64,000 bases of DNA from positions 6,138,001-6,202,000 of the forward strand of contig NZ_CP150235.1 in the NCBI RefSeq assembly GCF_037974355.1. Reading direction: 5' to 3'. The notes under the pieces were generated by a model, which was not told the DNA's origin, did not search any database, and was given only the letters and a program-made list of their open reading frames with translations. The position numbers were made by a program, and so were the translations under genes. Below are positions 9,878-20,020 of this stretch, in pieces. How positions within the stretch are numbered: position 1 is the first letter of the stretch; every line of letters begins with the position of its first letter. This DNA comes from Paenibacillus sp. FSL R5-0517. GTDB taxonomy: Bacteria > Bacillota > Bacilli > Paenibacillales > Paenibacillaceae.

Positions 9878-11116
9878 TTACGTACGGTATGCTGCGTTAA
9901 TTCGGACGTAGTCATACGTCAGGTCGCAGCCCCAGGCTGTTGCCATTCCTTCGCCGTGGTGCAGATCCACCACAATGCGTACTGTATCGGTCTGCAAATA
10001 GGCCAATGCTGCTTCTTCGTCGAAAACGACTGGACGAGATTGTTCAAGTACCGAGATCTCTCCCAAACGAATATTCACCGTATCCGGGTTCACTGGTTGC
10101 CCTGCACGTCCTACGGCTGCAATAATTCGTCCCCAGTTGGCGTCAGCGCCGAACATGGCGGATTTCACCAGACTGGACCCGATAACCGTTTTGGCAATCG
10201 CTTGTGCAGATTCATCACTTACCGCACCCGTAACTTCTACCTCAACCAGTTTGGTTGCTCCTTCACCATCGCGAGCAATGGCTTTGGCCAGTACTTGGCA
10301 TACATAGGTGAAGCCAGCTGCAAAAGCGTCCCAATCCGGGTGCTTTGTTGTCAGCTCTTCATTGCCTGCATATCCACTGGACATGGCTACCAGCATGTCG
10401 TTTGTACTTGTATCCCCATCGACGGTAATCATGTTAAATGTGTGATTGGTTGCCTGGCGCAGCAGGCGCTGCAACGCTTCTGCACCAATGACCGCGTCAG
10501 AGGTCATAAAAGCGAGCATCGTCGCCATATTCGGATGAATCATTCCCGAGCCTTTGGCGGCACCCGCAATCGTAACCGTCTTGCCGTTAACCAGAACGGA
10601 GACGCAGGCTTCCTTTTTCACCAAATCCGTTGTCAGAATCGCTTGTGAAAATTGTTCCGCCTCATTCGACTCCTTGCCCATATGCGCCGGAAGGCCGGTG
10701 ATGCCTGAATGTACAGCATCCATTTTGAGCAATTCCCCAATGACACCTGTGGAGGCCACAGCAACGTCCTCTTCAGCCACACCCAACTCACGCGCAGCAG
10801 CCGAGCGCATCGCATATGCATCTTCTTCCCCTTGTTGCCCTGTGCATGCATTAGCGTTACCGCTGTTAACGATAACAGCCTGAAGTCGTCCGTTGTTCAA
10901 GCTTTCGCGCGTTACTTTGAGTGGCGCGGCCTGAAACACATTCGTTGTATATACAGCAGCAGCTGTAGCCGGTACATCACATCGGATCGCTCCGATGTCA
11001 TTACGAGAAGTTTTTTTCAATCCGCAGTGAAGTCCACCAGCAGTGAATCCCCCAGGAGTTACAATTGTTCCGTTCTCAATCACGGTAAAACTCTGTTGCT
11101 CCACATTCGTTCCCAT
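9878..11116 (-). CDS. argJ: Glutamate N-acetyltransferase / ornithine acetyltransferase
   Basis: A 412-residue ArgJ that moves the acetyl group from N-acetylornithine back to glutamate, making the pathway cyclic. The precursor cuts itself into two chains just before the nucleophile threonine in HPNMATMLAF (about residue 198); this motif is intact. Other family words are VNSGNANACTG near the N-terminus and the C-terminal WGCDLTYDYVRINA. The ATG at 11116 follows ggggga at good spacing. It lies 135 bp after argC. Whether it is bifunctional (also using acetyl-CoA) cannot be judged, but no argA or argE is present here. Confidence 0.96.
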   Translation of the reverse strand: MGTNVEQQSFTVIENGTIVTPGGFTAGGLHCGLKKTSRNDIGAIRCDVPATAAAVYTTNVFQAAPLKVTRESLNNGRLQAVIVNSGNANACTGQQGEEDAYAMRSAAARELGVAEEDVAVASTGVIGELLKMDAVHSGITGLPAHMGKESNEAEQFSQAILTTDLVKKEACVSVLVNGKTVTIAGAAKGSGMIHPNMATMLAFMTSDAVIGAEALQRLLRQATNHTFNMITVDGDTSTNDMLVAMSSGYAGNEELTTKHPDWDAFAAGFTYVCQVLAKAIARDGEGATKLVEVEVTGAVSDESAQAIAKTVIGSSLVKSAMFGADANWGRIIAAVGRAGQPVNPDTVNIRLGEISVLEQSRPVVFDEEAALAYLQTDTVRIVVDLHHGEGMATAWGCDLTYDYVRINAAYRT

Positions 11117-11251
11117 ATCATATCCCCCGTATGCGTTCAGCTAAATGCCGATGATCCGCCTGCTTAACCTGATCCGATCTCCCTAAGTTCACTCCAAGAA
11201 TGCACTCTTACTTTAACTTTGAATATTCCAGTGCCTTCTGAATTCCAATCC

Positions 11252-12301
11252 TTATGGATATACAGGTGTCATGTTCAGCCCGAGGTTCTCCTCCCATCCC
11301 ATCATCAGGTTCATATTTTGAATCGCTTGCCCGGATGCACCCTTCACCAGGTTGTCGATGACCGAAATAATCGTCAAACGCCCTGTGCGAGGATCTACCG
11401 CAAATCCGATATCACAATAGTTGGATCCGTACACTTCTTTGGTAGAAGGCCAGATGCCCGGTTCACGTACACGTACGAAAGGTCTGTTTTCATAATATTT
11501 GCGATACAAATCCACGATCTCCCGGTCGCTGTGTTCCCCAATGAGTTTTGCATACATCGTACTCATGATTCCACGTGTCATTGGCACCAGATGTGTGGTG
11601 AAGGTAACCGTAACAGGCGTTCCCGTTATGTTGCCAAGCACTTGCTCGATCTCGGGAATATGTTGGTGTTTGTTCAGTTTATAGGCTTTGAAATTCTCAT
11701 TCATCTCTGCATAATGGTTCGTCAGACTTGTTCCGCGTCCTGCTCCGGATACGCCTGATTTGGCATCTATAATAATAGTGGAAGGATCAATCCAGCCTGC
11801 CTCTACTGCAGGAATCAGTCCAAGAAGTGTAGCCGTTGGATAACAGCCTGGGTTAGATATGAAATCCTGTCCCTTCACCTTATCACCGTACACCTCAGCC
11901 ATGCCGTACACCGCTTGTTCTAGCAAATCAGATGAAGGCGCCGGATGTTTGTACCACTCTTCATACACCGTTCCATCCTTGAGTCTGAAATCACCAGACA
12001 GATCAATGACCTTAAGCCCTGCTGCCAGCAAACTTGGTACGAGCTTCGCACTTACGCCGGACGGGGTCGCTGTGAATACCAGATCCGCACGACTCGCAAT
12101 CTCAGCCGGATCTACGCCGTCAAGTGGCCTGTGAATCACGTCCGTCAAATGCGGAAACCCATCTGCGATGGATTCACCACTGCTCGATGATGAGATCACC
12201 GATGTGATTTCAACCTGCGGATGGTTCTGGAAAAAACGAATCAGCTCCACCCCGCCGTAGCCGGTGGAACCGACGATTGCTACTTTTAATTTGTTATTCA
12301 C
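11252..12301 (-). CDS. argC: N-acetyl-gamma-glutamyl-phosphate reductase
   Basis: NADPH-dependent reductase of the third pathway step. The nucleotide-binding loop VAIVGSTGYGGVEL is at the N-terminus, and the active-site cysteine lies in FISNPGCYPTATLL near residue 150. I choose the GTG at 12301 (349 residues): the ribosome site gggggag lies five bases before it, and the protein then begins (V)NNKLKVAIVG as expected. The longer frame to 12478 would run through the promoter region. It is the first gene of the run, with its own promoter about 100 bases upstream. Confidence 0.95.
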   Translation of the reverse strand: MNNKLKVAIVGSTGYGGVELIRFFQNHPQVEITSVISSSSSGESIADGFPHLTDVIHRPLDGVDPAEIASRADLVFTATPSGVSAKLVPSLLAAGLKVIDLSGDFRLKDGTVYEEWYKHPAPSSDLLEQAVYGMAEVYGDKVKGQDFISNPGCYPTATLLGLIPAVEAGWIDPSTIIIDAKSGVSGAGRGTSLTNHYAEMNENFKAYKLNKHQHIPEIEQVLGNITGTPVTVTFTTHLVPMTRGIMSTMYAKLIGEHSDREIVDLYRKYYENRPFVRVREPGIWPSTKEVYGSNYCDIGFAVDPRTGRLTIISVIDNLVKGASGQAIQNMNLMMGWEENLGLNMTPVYP

Positions 12302-12382
12302 TCTCGCTCCCCCAATCTCGATGTATGCGCTACTTGTGCTATGTCCTTGCATGAATGAAGCTCGAACACAGCAATTCCGTCG

Positions 12383-12433
12383 CTTATATGCATATTTGTG
12401 TATTATTATACGACTCTGGTTATATAAATACAA
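12383..12433 (-). promoter_or_regulatory. argC promoter with possible arginine-repressor box
   Basis: On the minus strand, TTGTAT (12428-12433), a 17-base spacer and TATAAT (12405-12410) form a near-consensus vegetative promoter, giving a leader of about 97 bases before argC. The A/T-rich stretch at the expected start site contains TGCATATTTGTGTA, which only loosely resembles the ArgR/AhrC box TGAATAWWWATTCA. The promoter is likely; the operator is tentative. The remaining 330-bp divergent gap to cls shows no gene. Confidence 0.7.
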
Positions 12434-12631
12434 CACTCTATCATCAATTTCACATGGATTTCCACCCAATCCGAACATATCTTTTTTAACATCCGGGACG
12501 AACAGGTATACTTCTGTTAAAATACGTATTAGTAGGAAACATTACAATCAGGGTCTCATTCATAACTAACCTGCTAATCAAGGATATATGAATAGATTCA
12601 TGATGGTCATTATGAGACGTGGGGGACTATA

Positions 12632-14080
12632 GTGCATATCGAATCCATTTTACTTATTGTACTCCTGGGCCTGAATATTATTTTTGCGGCAGCCGTTGTT
12701 TTCTTCGAACGGAAGGATGCTAGTGCTTCATGGGCTTGGCTGCTTGTCTTGAACTTTATTCCGGTGTTTGGGTTTGTACTTTATCTTTTAACCGGTCAGA
12801 ATCTGACCCGATACCGGCTTTTCCAATGGAAGGAACGCAAAAAACTCGGGCTGGAGGAACGTATCGAAGCTCAGCTCGCACAGTTGCATGATAACCGTAC
12901 CCCTTTCCGCAACCAGGCAACCGAGAGTAGCCAAGACATGATCTATATGAACCTGAAGCAGAACGGTGCCCTGCTGACCGAGGATAATGCGGTTGAGATC
13001 ATTACGGACGGAACAGACAAATTCCAGCGGCTCTTGGATGACATCGAAGCGGCCAAGGATCACGTGCACGTGCAATACTACATTTATAGAGGCGACCGTC
13101 TGGGCAAAAGAATTCGGGATGCACTCATCCGCAAAGCGCGGGAAGGCATCAAAGTTCGTTTGCTGTATGATGCGCTCGGCTCGCGGCGGGTATCCAAACG
13201 CTTTTTCAAAGAATTGCGCGAAGCAGGCGGATTGGTTGAAGTCTTTTTCCCGTCCAAATTCAGTCTGATCAACTTGCGTATGAACTATCGTAATCACCGT
13301 AAGATTGTCATCATTGATGGTAACCTGGGGTACACGGGCGGATTTAATGTTGGAGATGAGTATCTTGGCTTGAACTCAAAATTCGGTTACTGGCGTGACA
13401 CTCATCTGCGTATTCAGGGGAATGCCGTTCATGCATTGCAGACCCGTTTCCTCCTGGATTGGAATGAAGCGTCCAAACAACACGACACACCATATGTTCC
13501 GGCACATTTCCCTCATATTGAGGGTACGGGCAACACGGCCATGCAGATTGTCTCCAGTGGACCGGATGCAGAGACTGAGCATATCAAGAACAGTTATCTC
13601 AAGATGATTAATGGTGCCAAACATTCGATTCTGATTCAAACGCCTTATTTTATCCCAGATGCCAGTGTATTCGAAGCGATTCGTCTCGCGTGTCTGTCCG
13701 GTATTGATGTTCGCATTATGATCCCGAATAAACCAGACCATGCCTTCGTCTATTGGGCTACGCTATCTTATATTGGCGAGTTGTTGAAGGTTGGCGCCAA
13801 GGTATTTATATATGACAATGGCTTCATTCATGCCAAAACACTTATCATTGACAGTTTGGTTGCATCCGTGGGAACCGCCAATATTGACTACCGCAGTTTC
13901 CGGTTGAACTTTGAGGTGAATGCCTTTATGTACGATGAAACGATTGCGACAGCACTTGTACAAACCTTTGAGCACGACCTGCATGTATCGCGCGAGATGA
14001 CACTCGAGGAGTACCAGAAACGCAGTCTGATTATTCGTTTCAAAGAAGCGATTTCCCGTCTGTTATCTCCGATTCTGTAG
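12632..14080 (+). CDS. cls: Cardiolipin synthase, phospholipase D family
   Basis: A 482-residue membrane enzyme condensing phosphatidylglycerol into cardiolipin. Two hydrophobic segments (about residues 1-25 and 33-52) anchor it. Two HKD motifs follow: NHRKIVIIDG near residue 220 and IHAKTLIID near residue 398, each with a downstream Gly/Asn context (GYTGGFN and GTANIDYRSF), as in Bacillus ClsA/YwnE-type enzymes. The start is GTG at 12632 behind tggggga; no ATG nearby fits better. It is a single-gene unit, divergent from argC, with a strong terminator about 135 bases downstream. Confidence 0.93.
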   Translation: MHIESILLIVLLGLNIIFAAAVVFFERKDASASWAWLLVLNFIPVFGFVLYLLTGQNLTRYRLFQWKERKKLGLEERIEAQLAQLHDNRTPFRNQATESSQDMIYMNLKQNGALLTEDNAVEIITDGTDKFQRLLDDIEAAKDHVHVQYYIYRGDRLGKRIRDALIRKAREGIKVRLLYDALGSRRVSKRFFKELREAGGLVEVFFPSKFSLINLRMNYRNHRKIVIIDGNLGYTGGFNVGDEYLGLNSKFGYWRDTHLRIQGNAVHALQTRFLLDWNEASKQHDTPYVPAHFPHIEGTGNTAMQIVSSGPDAETEHIKNSYLKMINGAKHSILIQTPYFIPDASVFEAIRLACLSGIDVRIMIPNKPDHAFVYWATLSYIGELLKVGAKVFIYDNGFIHAKTLIIDSLVASVGTANIDYRSFRLNFEVNAFMYDETIATALVQTFEHDLHVSREMTLEEYQKRSLIIRFKEAISRLLSPIL

Positions 14081-14100
14081 TGGTGGCAGTCCGATGACAG

Positions 14101-14190
14101 GATATCCTTCTGAAGTAGCTTTCTTTAGAAAGCTTTCAGGCGAACGTTCCACTTCTTCAGGACATTTCTGTCCTCTCCGTTATGTGAAAT
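14101..14190. repeat. Intergenic modular repeat, copy C (downstream of cls)
   Basis: Shares the right module of copy A: gaagtagctttcttt, then agaaagctttcaggcg, a c/g-ttc cacttcttcagg tail and atttctgtcctctccgttatgtg. The long-hairpin module is absent. It lies between the cls stop and its terminator. Confidence 0.65.
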
Positions 14191-14214
14191 GTTAAGTTGA
14201 ACTTTTAATAGTAG

Positions 14215-14268
14215 AAAAGCAGGTACTCCCTCTCTGCCATTGCAGAGAAGGATGTACCTGCTTTTTTT
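14215..14268 (+). terminator. Terminator of cls
   Basis: AAGCAGGTAC pairs with GTACCTGCTT around TCTCTGC/GCAGAGA, followed by seven T. The A-run on the left would also allow weak use from the opposite strand. Confidence 0.9.
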
Positions 14269-14329
14269 GAATTTTTATTCCCAAACGTATGAGCACTACA
14301 ACGGCTCACTCACCTAATGCTCACACCGT

Positions 14330-15238
14330 TCACACATGCTCTCCCCGCTTAAAACCTTCGCCGAGCACTTCGTGCGCGTTACTAATAATGACAAAAGCCC
14401 CCGGGTCTACGGACCGGATCAACGTTTTGAGCCTTGGCACCTCATTTTGCCCAACCACCACCATCAGTACGGTTCGCTGATCATCGGTGTAACCACCTTT
14501 AGCTTCAAGCTTCGTCAAACCGCGATCCAGATCATCCAAAATCACTTTGCTAATCGCTTCAGTCTGGTTGGAGATAATATAAGCCACCTTGGAGAAACCC
14601 AGCCCCATCTCAACGGCATCGATCACTTTCCCCGTAACATACAATCCAATCAGTGCATAGAGTGATTGCTCCAATGACAATACAAAAGCAGCCATAATAA
14701 TAACGGTAGCATCCATAATCACCACACAGATCGAGTAACTCAGTCCACTGTATTTCTGAACGATTCTGGCCAGAATGCTCATGCCCCCCGTTGATCCTCG
14801 ACCCCGATATACAATGCCGATCCCCAAACCAACGCCAATACCGCCATACAGTGAACCAAGCAACGGATTTGTTGTTGGAATGGCCCAATCCTTCGTCAGA
14901 TAAACTAACAGCGGCAGGACGATACTGCCGAGGACTGAGCGAATTCCATACTGCTTACCAATGAGCAGAAATCCTGCAATCAGAAGTGGAATGTTAATCG
15001 CCCACTGGGTATATGCCGGTTCCCAATTAAGCCATTCCTTGCCCAGAATTGATAACCCGGACACCCCGCCTGAAGCGATCTGATTCGGTAATAAAAATAA
15101 ATTAAAAGCCACTGCAATTAAAAACGAACCTACAATAATGGATAACGTATCCACGACGTTTCTCCATGGTCCGTTTAGGGGGATGAGGCTGGTTAACCTC
15201 TTTTTGCGATTATTATGAAATTGTGATCGTTGTTGCAT
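14330..15238 (-). CDS. YitT/YvjA-family membrane protein (DUF161 plus DUF2179)
   Basis: A 302-residue integral membrane protein with about five or six hydrophobic helices between residues 30 and 205 and a soluble C-terminal domain of about 80 residues (TDDQRTVLMVVVGQNEVPRL), which is the YitT family layout. The position next to prfB matches yvjA of B. subtilis. I choose the ATG at 15238 because aaaggaga lies ten bases upstream; the longer frame to 15283 lacks a ribosome site. GGVSGLSIL and RGSTGGMSILA are conserved Gly-rich loops of the family. The transported substrate, if any, is unknown. Confidence 0.85.
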   Translation of the reverse strand: MQQRSQFHNNRKKRLTSLIPLNGPWRNVVDTLSIIVGSFLIAVAFNLFLLPNQIASGGVSGLSILGKEWLNWEPAYTQWAINIPLLIAGFLLIGKQYGIRSVLGSIVLPLLVYLTKDWAIPTTNPLLGSLYGGIGVGLGIGIVYRGRGSTGGMSILARIVQKYSGLSYSICVVIMDATVIIMAAFVLSLEQSLYALIGLYVTGKVIDAVEMGLGFSKVAYIISNQTEAISKVILDDLDRGLTKLEAKGGYTDDQRTVLMVVVGQNEVPRLKTLIRSVDPGAFVIISNAHEVLGEGFKRGEHV

Positions 15239-15309
15239 GTTCTCGTGCTCTCCTTTGTTGTGACTGATCAGTTGTTCGTTCATGTTCTCTATATCTTATA
15301 AAATGATTC

Positions 15310-15365
15310 AAAAAAAAGCCCCTGTATACACCAGCATACGCCTAGACGTATGGGTCCATACAGGA
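15310..15365 (-). terminator. Terminator of prfB
   Basis: CCTGTAT and ATACAGG flank an inner CATACG/CGTATG stem, followed on the minus strand by GGGGC and seven T. It separates prfB from the yvjA-like gene. Confidence 0.85.
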
Positions 15366-15372
15366 ACTTCTA

Positions 15373-16486
15373 TTAATCGGTTTCTACTTTAATCTGGCTA
15401 CGCAAATAACCATCGATGAATGCATCGAGGTCGCCGTCCATTACTGCTCCTGTGTTTCCTGTCTCTACACTTGTACGGTGATCCTTTACCATACTATAGG
15501 GATGGAACACATAGGAGCGAATCTGGCTACCCCATGAAATATCCGACTGATCTCCTCGGATTTCATCCAGTTGTTGTTTTTGCTCTTCAATTTTACGCTC
15601 ATACAATTTCGAACGGAGCATCGTCATCGCTCGCTCACGGTTCTTGATCTGTGAACGTTCATTCTGACACGTTACAACTACACCTGTTGGAAGGTGAGTA
15701 ATCCGTACGGCAGAGTCGGTGGTATTGATATGCTGTCCACCCGCGCCACTTGCCCGGTACGTATCGATCTTGAGATCCTCTGTACGGATATCGACTTCAA
15801 TCGTGTCATCAATCTCCGGTACCACATCACAGGATACGAAGGACGTATGTCTACGGCCAGATGAGTCAAAAGGAGAGATCCGCACCAGTCGGTGTACACC
15901 TTTCTCGGCTTTTAGATAACCATAAGCGTTATGTCCTTTGATCGACAACGTAACACTCTTGATCCCAGCCTCATCACCTGGCAGATAATCCAGTACCTCC
16001 ACCTTGAAACCTCGCTTCTCAGACCAGCGTGTGTACATGCGAAGAAGCATCTGGCCCCAATCCTGAGACTCGGTACCACCCGCACCCGGGTGAAGCTCCA
16101 GAATCGCATTCATCTTGTCATATGGCTGGTTCAGGAGAAGCTGAAGCTCGAACTCTGCAACCTTATTCACGATCGCTGTAATACTGTTACCAATCTCGGT
16201 AGCGAGATCTTCGTCGCCTTCTTCATCCGCCAGCTCTATCATCATCACTGCATCATCATAATCCTGCTGAAGTTTGGTGTATTGATCTACAGATCCCTTT
16301 ACCGCATTCAGCTCAGCGATTACAGATTGCGCCTTGTCACTGTCGTCCCAAAAATCCGGGGCAGACATCTTCACTTCGAAGTTGCCAATCATCTCTTGCT
16401 TCAGATCTAAGTCAAAGAGACCCCCTAAGGTTTGTTAGTTTCTTGCCTATTTCACGCAGGTCATGCTTCACATTTGGATCGATCAT
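15373..16486 (-). CDS. prfB: Peptide chain release factor 2, with programmed +1 frameshift
   Basis: RF2 recognises UGA and UAA stops. The gene is in two frames. Zero frame starts at the ATG at 16486 ([17 protein letters not shown]) and after 24 codons reaches an in-frame TGA at 16414-16412. The site reads AGG GGG TCT CTT TGA C: the internal Shine-Dalgarno and CTT-TGA-C slip sequence of known RF2 autoregulation. Skipping one T continues as [15 protein letters not shown] to the stop at 15373, giving 370 residues, near the normal length. The [15 protein letters not shown] peptidyl-hydrolase motif and the anticodon-like SPF are present. It is downstream of secA, as in Bacillus. Confidence 0.97.
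16411..16425 (-). promoter_or_regulatory. RF2 programmed frameshift site
   Basis: AGGGGGTCTCTTTGAC on the minus strand has an SD-like AGGGGG three bases before CTT, an in-frame UGA, and a C after it. When RF2 is scarce, ribosomes slip +1 and complete the protein. This is established for prfB; the sequence match is direct. Confidence 0.95.
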
Positions 16487-16727
16487 GTGCAATTCCTCTT
16501 TTCATTAAGATAAGCTCCCCGCTTCCAGGGCATTCCTCCAGATCAGGTATCAGATGCACCACCCTGGTGTTGAGACTACTGTTGTATCAGTATATCTCTC
16601 CTCCGTGATCATGGTCATATTATTATAACTATGCACCATTCATCGGTTTTGCATCCTTCACTTCATCCTATGGAATACCCGGCTGCGAGGAGCCGTTCAT
16701 GTCATCGTGTATATAAAAATCGTTGTA

Positions 16728-19232
16728 CTACTCTTGACCGTGGCAGTGTTTGAACTTCTTGCCACTACCGCATGGGCATGGATCGTTACGTCCGATTTGG
16801 TCAGAAACCTTCACTGGACGTTTCTCAGCAGGTTCACCGCTTGTCGAGATCTGACTTTCCTCAACAACCGCTTGACGCTCCTGATTGCTCTCGATCTGTG
16901 CTCTCATCACATAAGTCGCTACTTCTTCTTGAATTGAAGCGATCATCTGATGGAACATCTCGAAGCCTTCGAACTGGTACTCACGCAGTGGATCTGTACC
17001 GCCGTAGGCGCGAAGGTGGATACCTTGACGCAATTGATCCATTGCATCAATATGATCCATCCACTTGCTGTCTACTGCACGCAGCACAACCACTTTCTCG
17101 AACTCACGAACCATCTCTTCGCCAATTCGCTCTTCACGTGCATTGTACTTGTTCTGAACTTTCGTAAACAGGTACTCGATGATCTCTTCTGCTTCCTTGC
17201 CCCACAGATCATCTTTCGTTACCGAACCATCATCCAGCAATTTGCTGTTCATGTAATCGGCAACTTCCTGCAACTCCCAGTTTTCCGGAATATCGTCACT
17301 ACAATGTGCTTCAACGATACGTTCAATGGAAGGTTTGATCATATCCATGACGATCTGTTTGATATTTTCGGACTCCAGTACCTCGCGGCGCTGTTTATAG
17401 ATAATTTCACGTTGTTGGTTCATGACATCATCATATTGGAGAACGACTTTACGCACGTCAAAGTTGTTACCTTCAACACGCTTCTGCGCCGATTCTACTG
17501 CACGGGTAATCATCCGGCTCTCGATCGGTTGGTCTTCTTCAAAACCAAGGCGCTCCATCATGTTCAATACATTGTCTGCACCGAAACGTCTCATCAATTC
17601 ATCACCCAGTGACAGGTAGAATTGTGTTGAACCCGGGTCACCCTGACGTCCCGCACGACCACGCAGCTGATTATCAATCCGGCGTGATTCGTGACGCTCT
17701 GTACCGATGATATGAAGGCCGCCTACTTCAGCTACACCTTCACCCAAGATAATATCTGTACCCCGTCCTGCCATGTTGGTAGCAATCGTTACTGCACCCG
17801 CTTGGCCAGCACCTGAGATAATCTCTGCTTCTTCCGCGTGGTACTTGGCGTTCAGTACCTGGTGTTTTACACCACGGCGCTTAAGCATATCAGACAAGCG
17901 TTCAGAGTTCTCGATGGATACTGTACCTACCAGAACCGGTTGATTCTTGCTGTGGCGCTCCACAATTTCTTCTACAACCGCCTTGAACTTGCCATCGATG
18001 CTCTTGTACACGACATCTGCCATGTCATCCCGTTTGTTCGGACGGTTGGTTGGAATCTGCAGTACTTCGAGGCCGTAGATTTTTTTAAACTCTTCTTCCT
18101 CGGTTTTCGCTGTACCCGTCATACCCGCAAGTTTACGGTACATCCGGAAATAGTTCTGGAAGGTAATCGTAGCAAGCGTCATACTCTCGTTTTGTACTTC
18201 AATGCCTTCCTTGGCTTCAATCGCCTGGTGCAATCCATCACTGTAACGACGTCCAGACATCAGACGACCTGTGAATTCATCGACGATCATAACTTCTTCG
18301 TCACTGACTACATAATCCACGTCACGACGCATGATTACGTTCGCTTTCAAGCCCTGTACGATGTGATGGTTGAGCGTAACGTTGGCATGATCATACAAGT
18401 TCTCGATCCCAAATGCTTTCTCTGCTTTGGCCACACCCGCCTCAGTCAACGCTACGGATTTCACCTTGATGTCTACCGTAAAGTCTTCCTCCGGTACCAA
18501 ACGCTTCACAAAACGGTCAGCTGCATAATACAGATCTGTCGATTTCTGAGCTTGTCCAGAGATAATGAGTGGCGTACGCGCCTCATCGACCAGGATGGAG
18601 TCCACCTCATCAATGATACAGAAGAACAATGGACGTTGTACCATTTGCTCTTTGTATAGCACCATGTTGTCACGCAGATAGTCAAAACCAAACTCATTGT
18701 TCGTTCCGTACGTAATATCACATGCATATGCATGCTGTTTCAACGCATGGTCCATACCGCTCAGGTTAACCCCTACCGTCATGCCCATGAATTCGTAGAT
18801 TTGTCCCATTTCCTGGCTATCTCGCTGGGCCAAATAATCATTGACCGTGACCACGTGAACACCTTTGGACATCAACGCGTTCAGATATACCGGAAGTGTT
18901 CCTACCAGCGTTTTACCTTCACCCGTTTTCATCTCGGAAATACGGCCTTCATGCAGCGCGATACCGCCTAGCATCTGTACATCGTAGTGGCGCTTGCCCA
19001 GTACACGGCGTGATGCCTCACGTACAGTTGCAAATGCCTCTGGAAGAAGCTCATCTGTTGTTTCTCCCTTTTCGATACGAGCACGGTATTCCTCCGTTTT
19101 ACCTTTCAGCTGTTCATCAGACAACGCCTGAAATTGTGGTTCCAGTTTATTGATCACATCGACCGTCTTCATCAGACGTTTAACATCACGTTCATTCATG
19201 TCGCCGAAGATCTTTTTGACAAGTCCTAGCAT
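16728..19232 (-). CDS. secA: Preprotein translocase ATPase SecA
   Basis: An 834-residue motor that drives secreted proteins through SecYEG. Visible are the Walker A region [12 protein letters not shown] (near residue 100), Walker B-type [16 protein letters not shown] (near 205), NMAGRGTDI, and [13 protein letters not shown] in the second ATPase domain. The C-terminal zinc tail [17 protein letters not shown] binds SecB-like partners and lipids. The start is the ATG at 19232 with aaagggg before it, giving the usual [11 protein letters not shown]; the frame upstream to 19310 is not conserved. It lies between hpf and prfB. The many secreted proteins in this window depend on it. Confidence 0.98.
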   Translation of the reverse strand: MLGLVKKIFGDMNERDVKRLMKTVDVINKLEPQFQALSDEQLKGKTEEYRARIEKGETTDELLPEAFATVREASRRVLGKRHYDVQMLGGIALHEGRISEMKTGEGKTLVGTLPVYLNALMSKGVHVVTVNDYLAQRDSQEMGQIYEFMGMTVGVNLSGMDHALKQHAYACDITYGTNNEFGFDYLRDNMVLYKEQMVQRPLFFCIIDEVDSILVDEARTPLIISGQAQKSTDLYYAADRFVKRLVPEEDFTVDIKVKSVALTEAGVAKAEKAFGIENLYDHANVTLNHHIVQGLKANVIMRRDVDYVVSDEEVMIVDEFTGRLMSGRRYSDGLHQAIEAKEGIEVQNESMTLATITFQNYFRMYRKLAGMTGTAKTEEEEFKKIYGLEVLQIPTNRPNKRDDMADVVYKSIDGKFKAVVEEIVERHSKNQPVLVGTVSIENSERLSDMLKRRGVKHQVLNAKYHAEEAEIISGAGQAGAVTIATNMAGRGTDIILGEGVAEVGGLHIIGTERHESRRIDNQLRGRAGRQGDPGSTQFYLSLGDELMRRFGADNVLNMMERLGFEEDQPIESRMITRAVESAQKRVEGNNFDVRKVVLQYDDVMNQQREIIYKQRREVLESENIKQIVMDMIKPSIERIVEAHCSDDIPENWELQEVADYMNSKLLDDGSVTKDDLWGKEAEEIIEYLFTKVQNKYNAREERIGEEMVREFEKVVVLRAVDSKWMDHIDAMDQLRQGIHLRAYGGTDPLREYQFEGFEMFHQMIASIQEEVATYVMRAQIESNQERQAVVEESQISTSGEPAEKRPVKVSDQIGRNDPCPCGSGKKFKHCHGQE

Positions 19233-20020
19233 GGTATACCCCTTTCGTGCAAAACAGAATAGACCCCCTGTTGCCGCCACGCGACACCATCGGATGGATG
19301 TTGCATCCATTTCCCCTTGGGGGTGACAAACAATATAAAAAGTAATATGGATGAATCAACTCCAGGCTTGCCAAGGGTTCCTCATGAAGCTGATTCGGTG
19401 TTCAGACGGATTCGATTATTAAAAACTAGCCGAAGCCCCCGCCTTGCGAATCATGTTCATGGTGCTGTGCCTGTCATTGATTATGATTAGCGATCATTCG
19501 TTGACAATTCCTCATCAGGACAATGATTCTCTTTGCATAAATTGTAACAGTTTGTAAGGGTCGCCGCAACACGCCACGGCACACTTCTTTGAACTTCTGA
19601 GACATATCAGATGGAGTTTAAGTGCAAAAAATCATAGTCGTTAGCGGAAGCGTTCGATTGTCTTGTTTCATTTTACAAGGCAGACTGCCCTGTCAACGAA
19701 TTTTGATGGTAAATTTGGATGATAATCTCAAAATTAAGTTCTCGATATTAGGTGTACGAATATTTTCGTAACCATCGGAATCTGGTGGTTAAATTGTAAC
19801 GATTATTGTTTCTTCATACTATCTATTAGACGCAGCAGCATAGGGAATAGTTTCACCATTTTATTTCCAAAGGTCGTTTCCCCGTCCCTCTACGCACAAA
19901 AGAGCCCCACCCCCTAAGGGATGGAAGCTCTTGTTAACTCTAATCCAGGACTACAGTTCCTGAGTTCATTATTAAAAATTAGATATTCTTATTCAGTTCC
20001 GATGATCCTGTACGTTAAAA
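19233..20020. other. Long intergenic region before secA
   Basis: This 788-bp gap has no supported gene. It holds the hpf terminator (19897-19932) and a small palindrome, ATGGATG-TTG-CATCCAT, near 19294-19310 in the secA leader. I could not fix a secA promoter with confidence. Confidence 0.6.
19897..19932 (-). terminator. Terminator of hpf
   Basis: AAGAGC and GCTCTT enclose CCATCCC/GGGGGTGG on the minus strand, followed by TTTTGT. Confidence 0.8.

Noticed and set aside
19233-19310. N-terminal extension of SecA
   Set aside because: The conserved start [11 protein letters not shown] has its own ribosome site.
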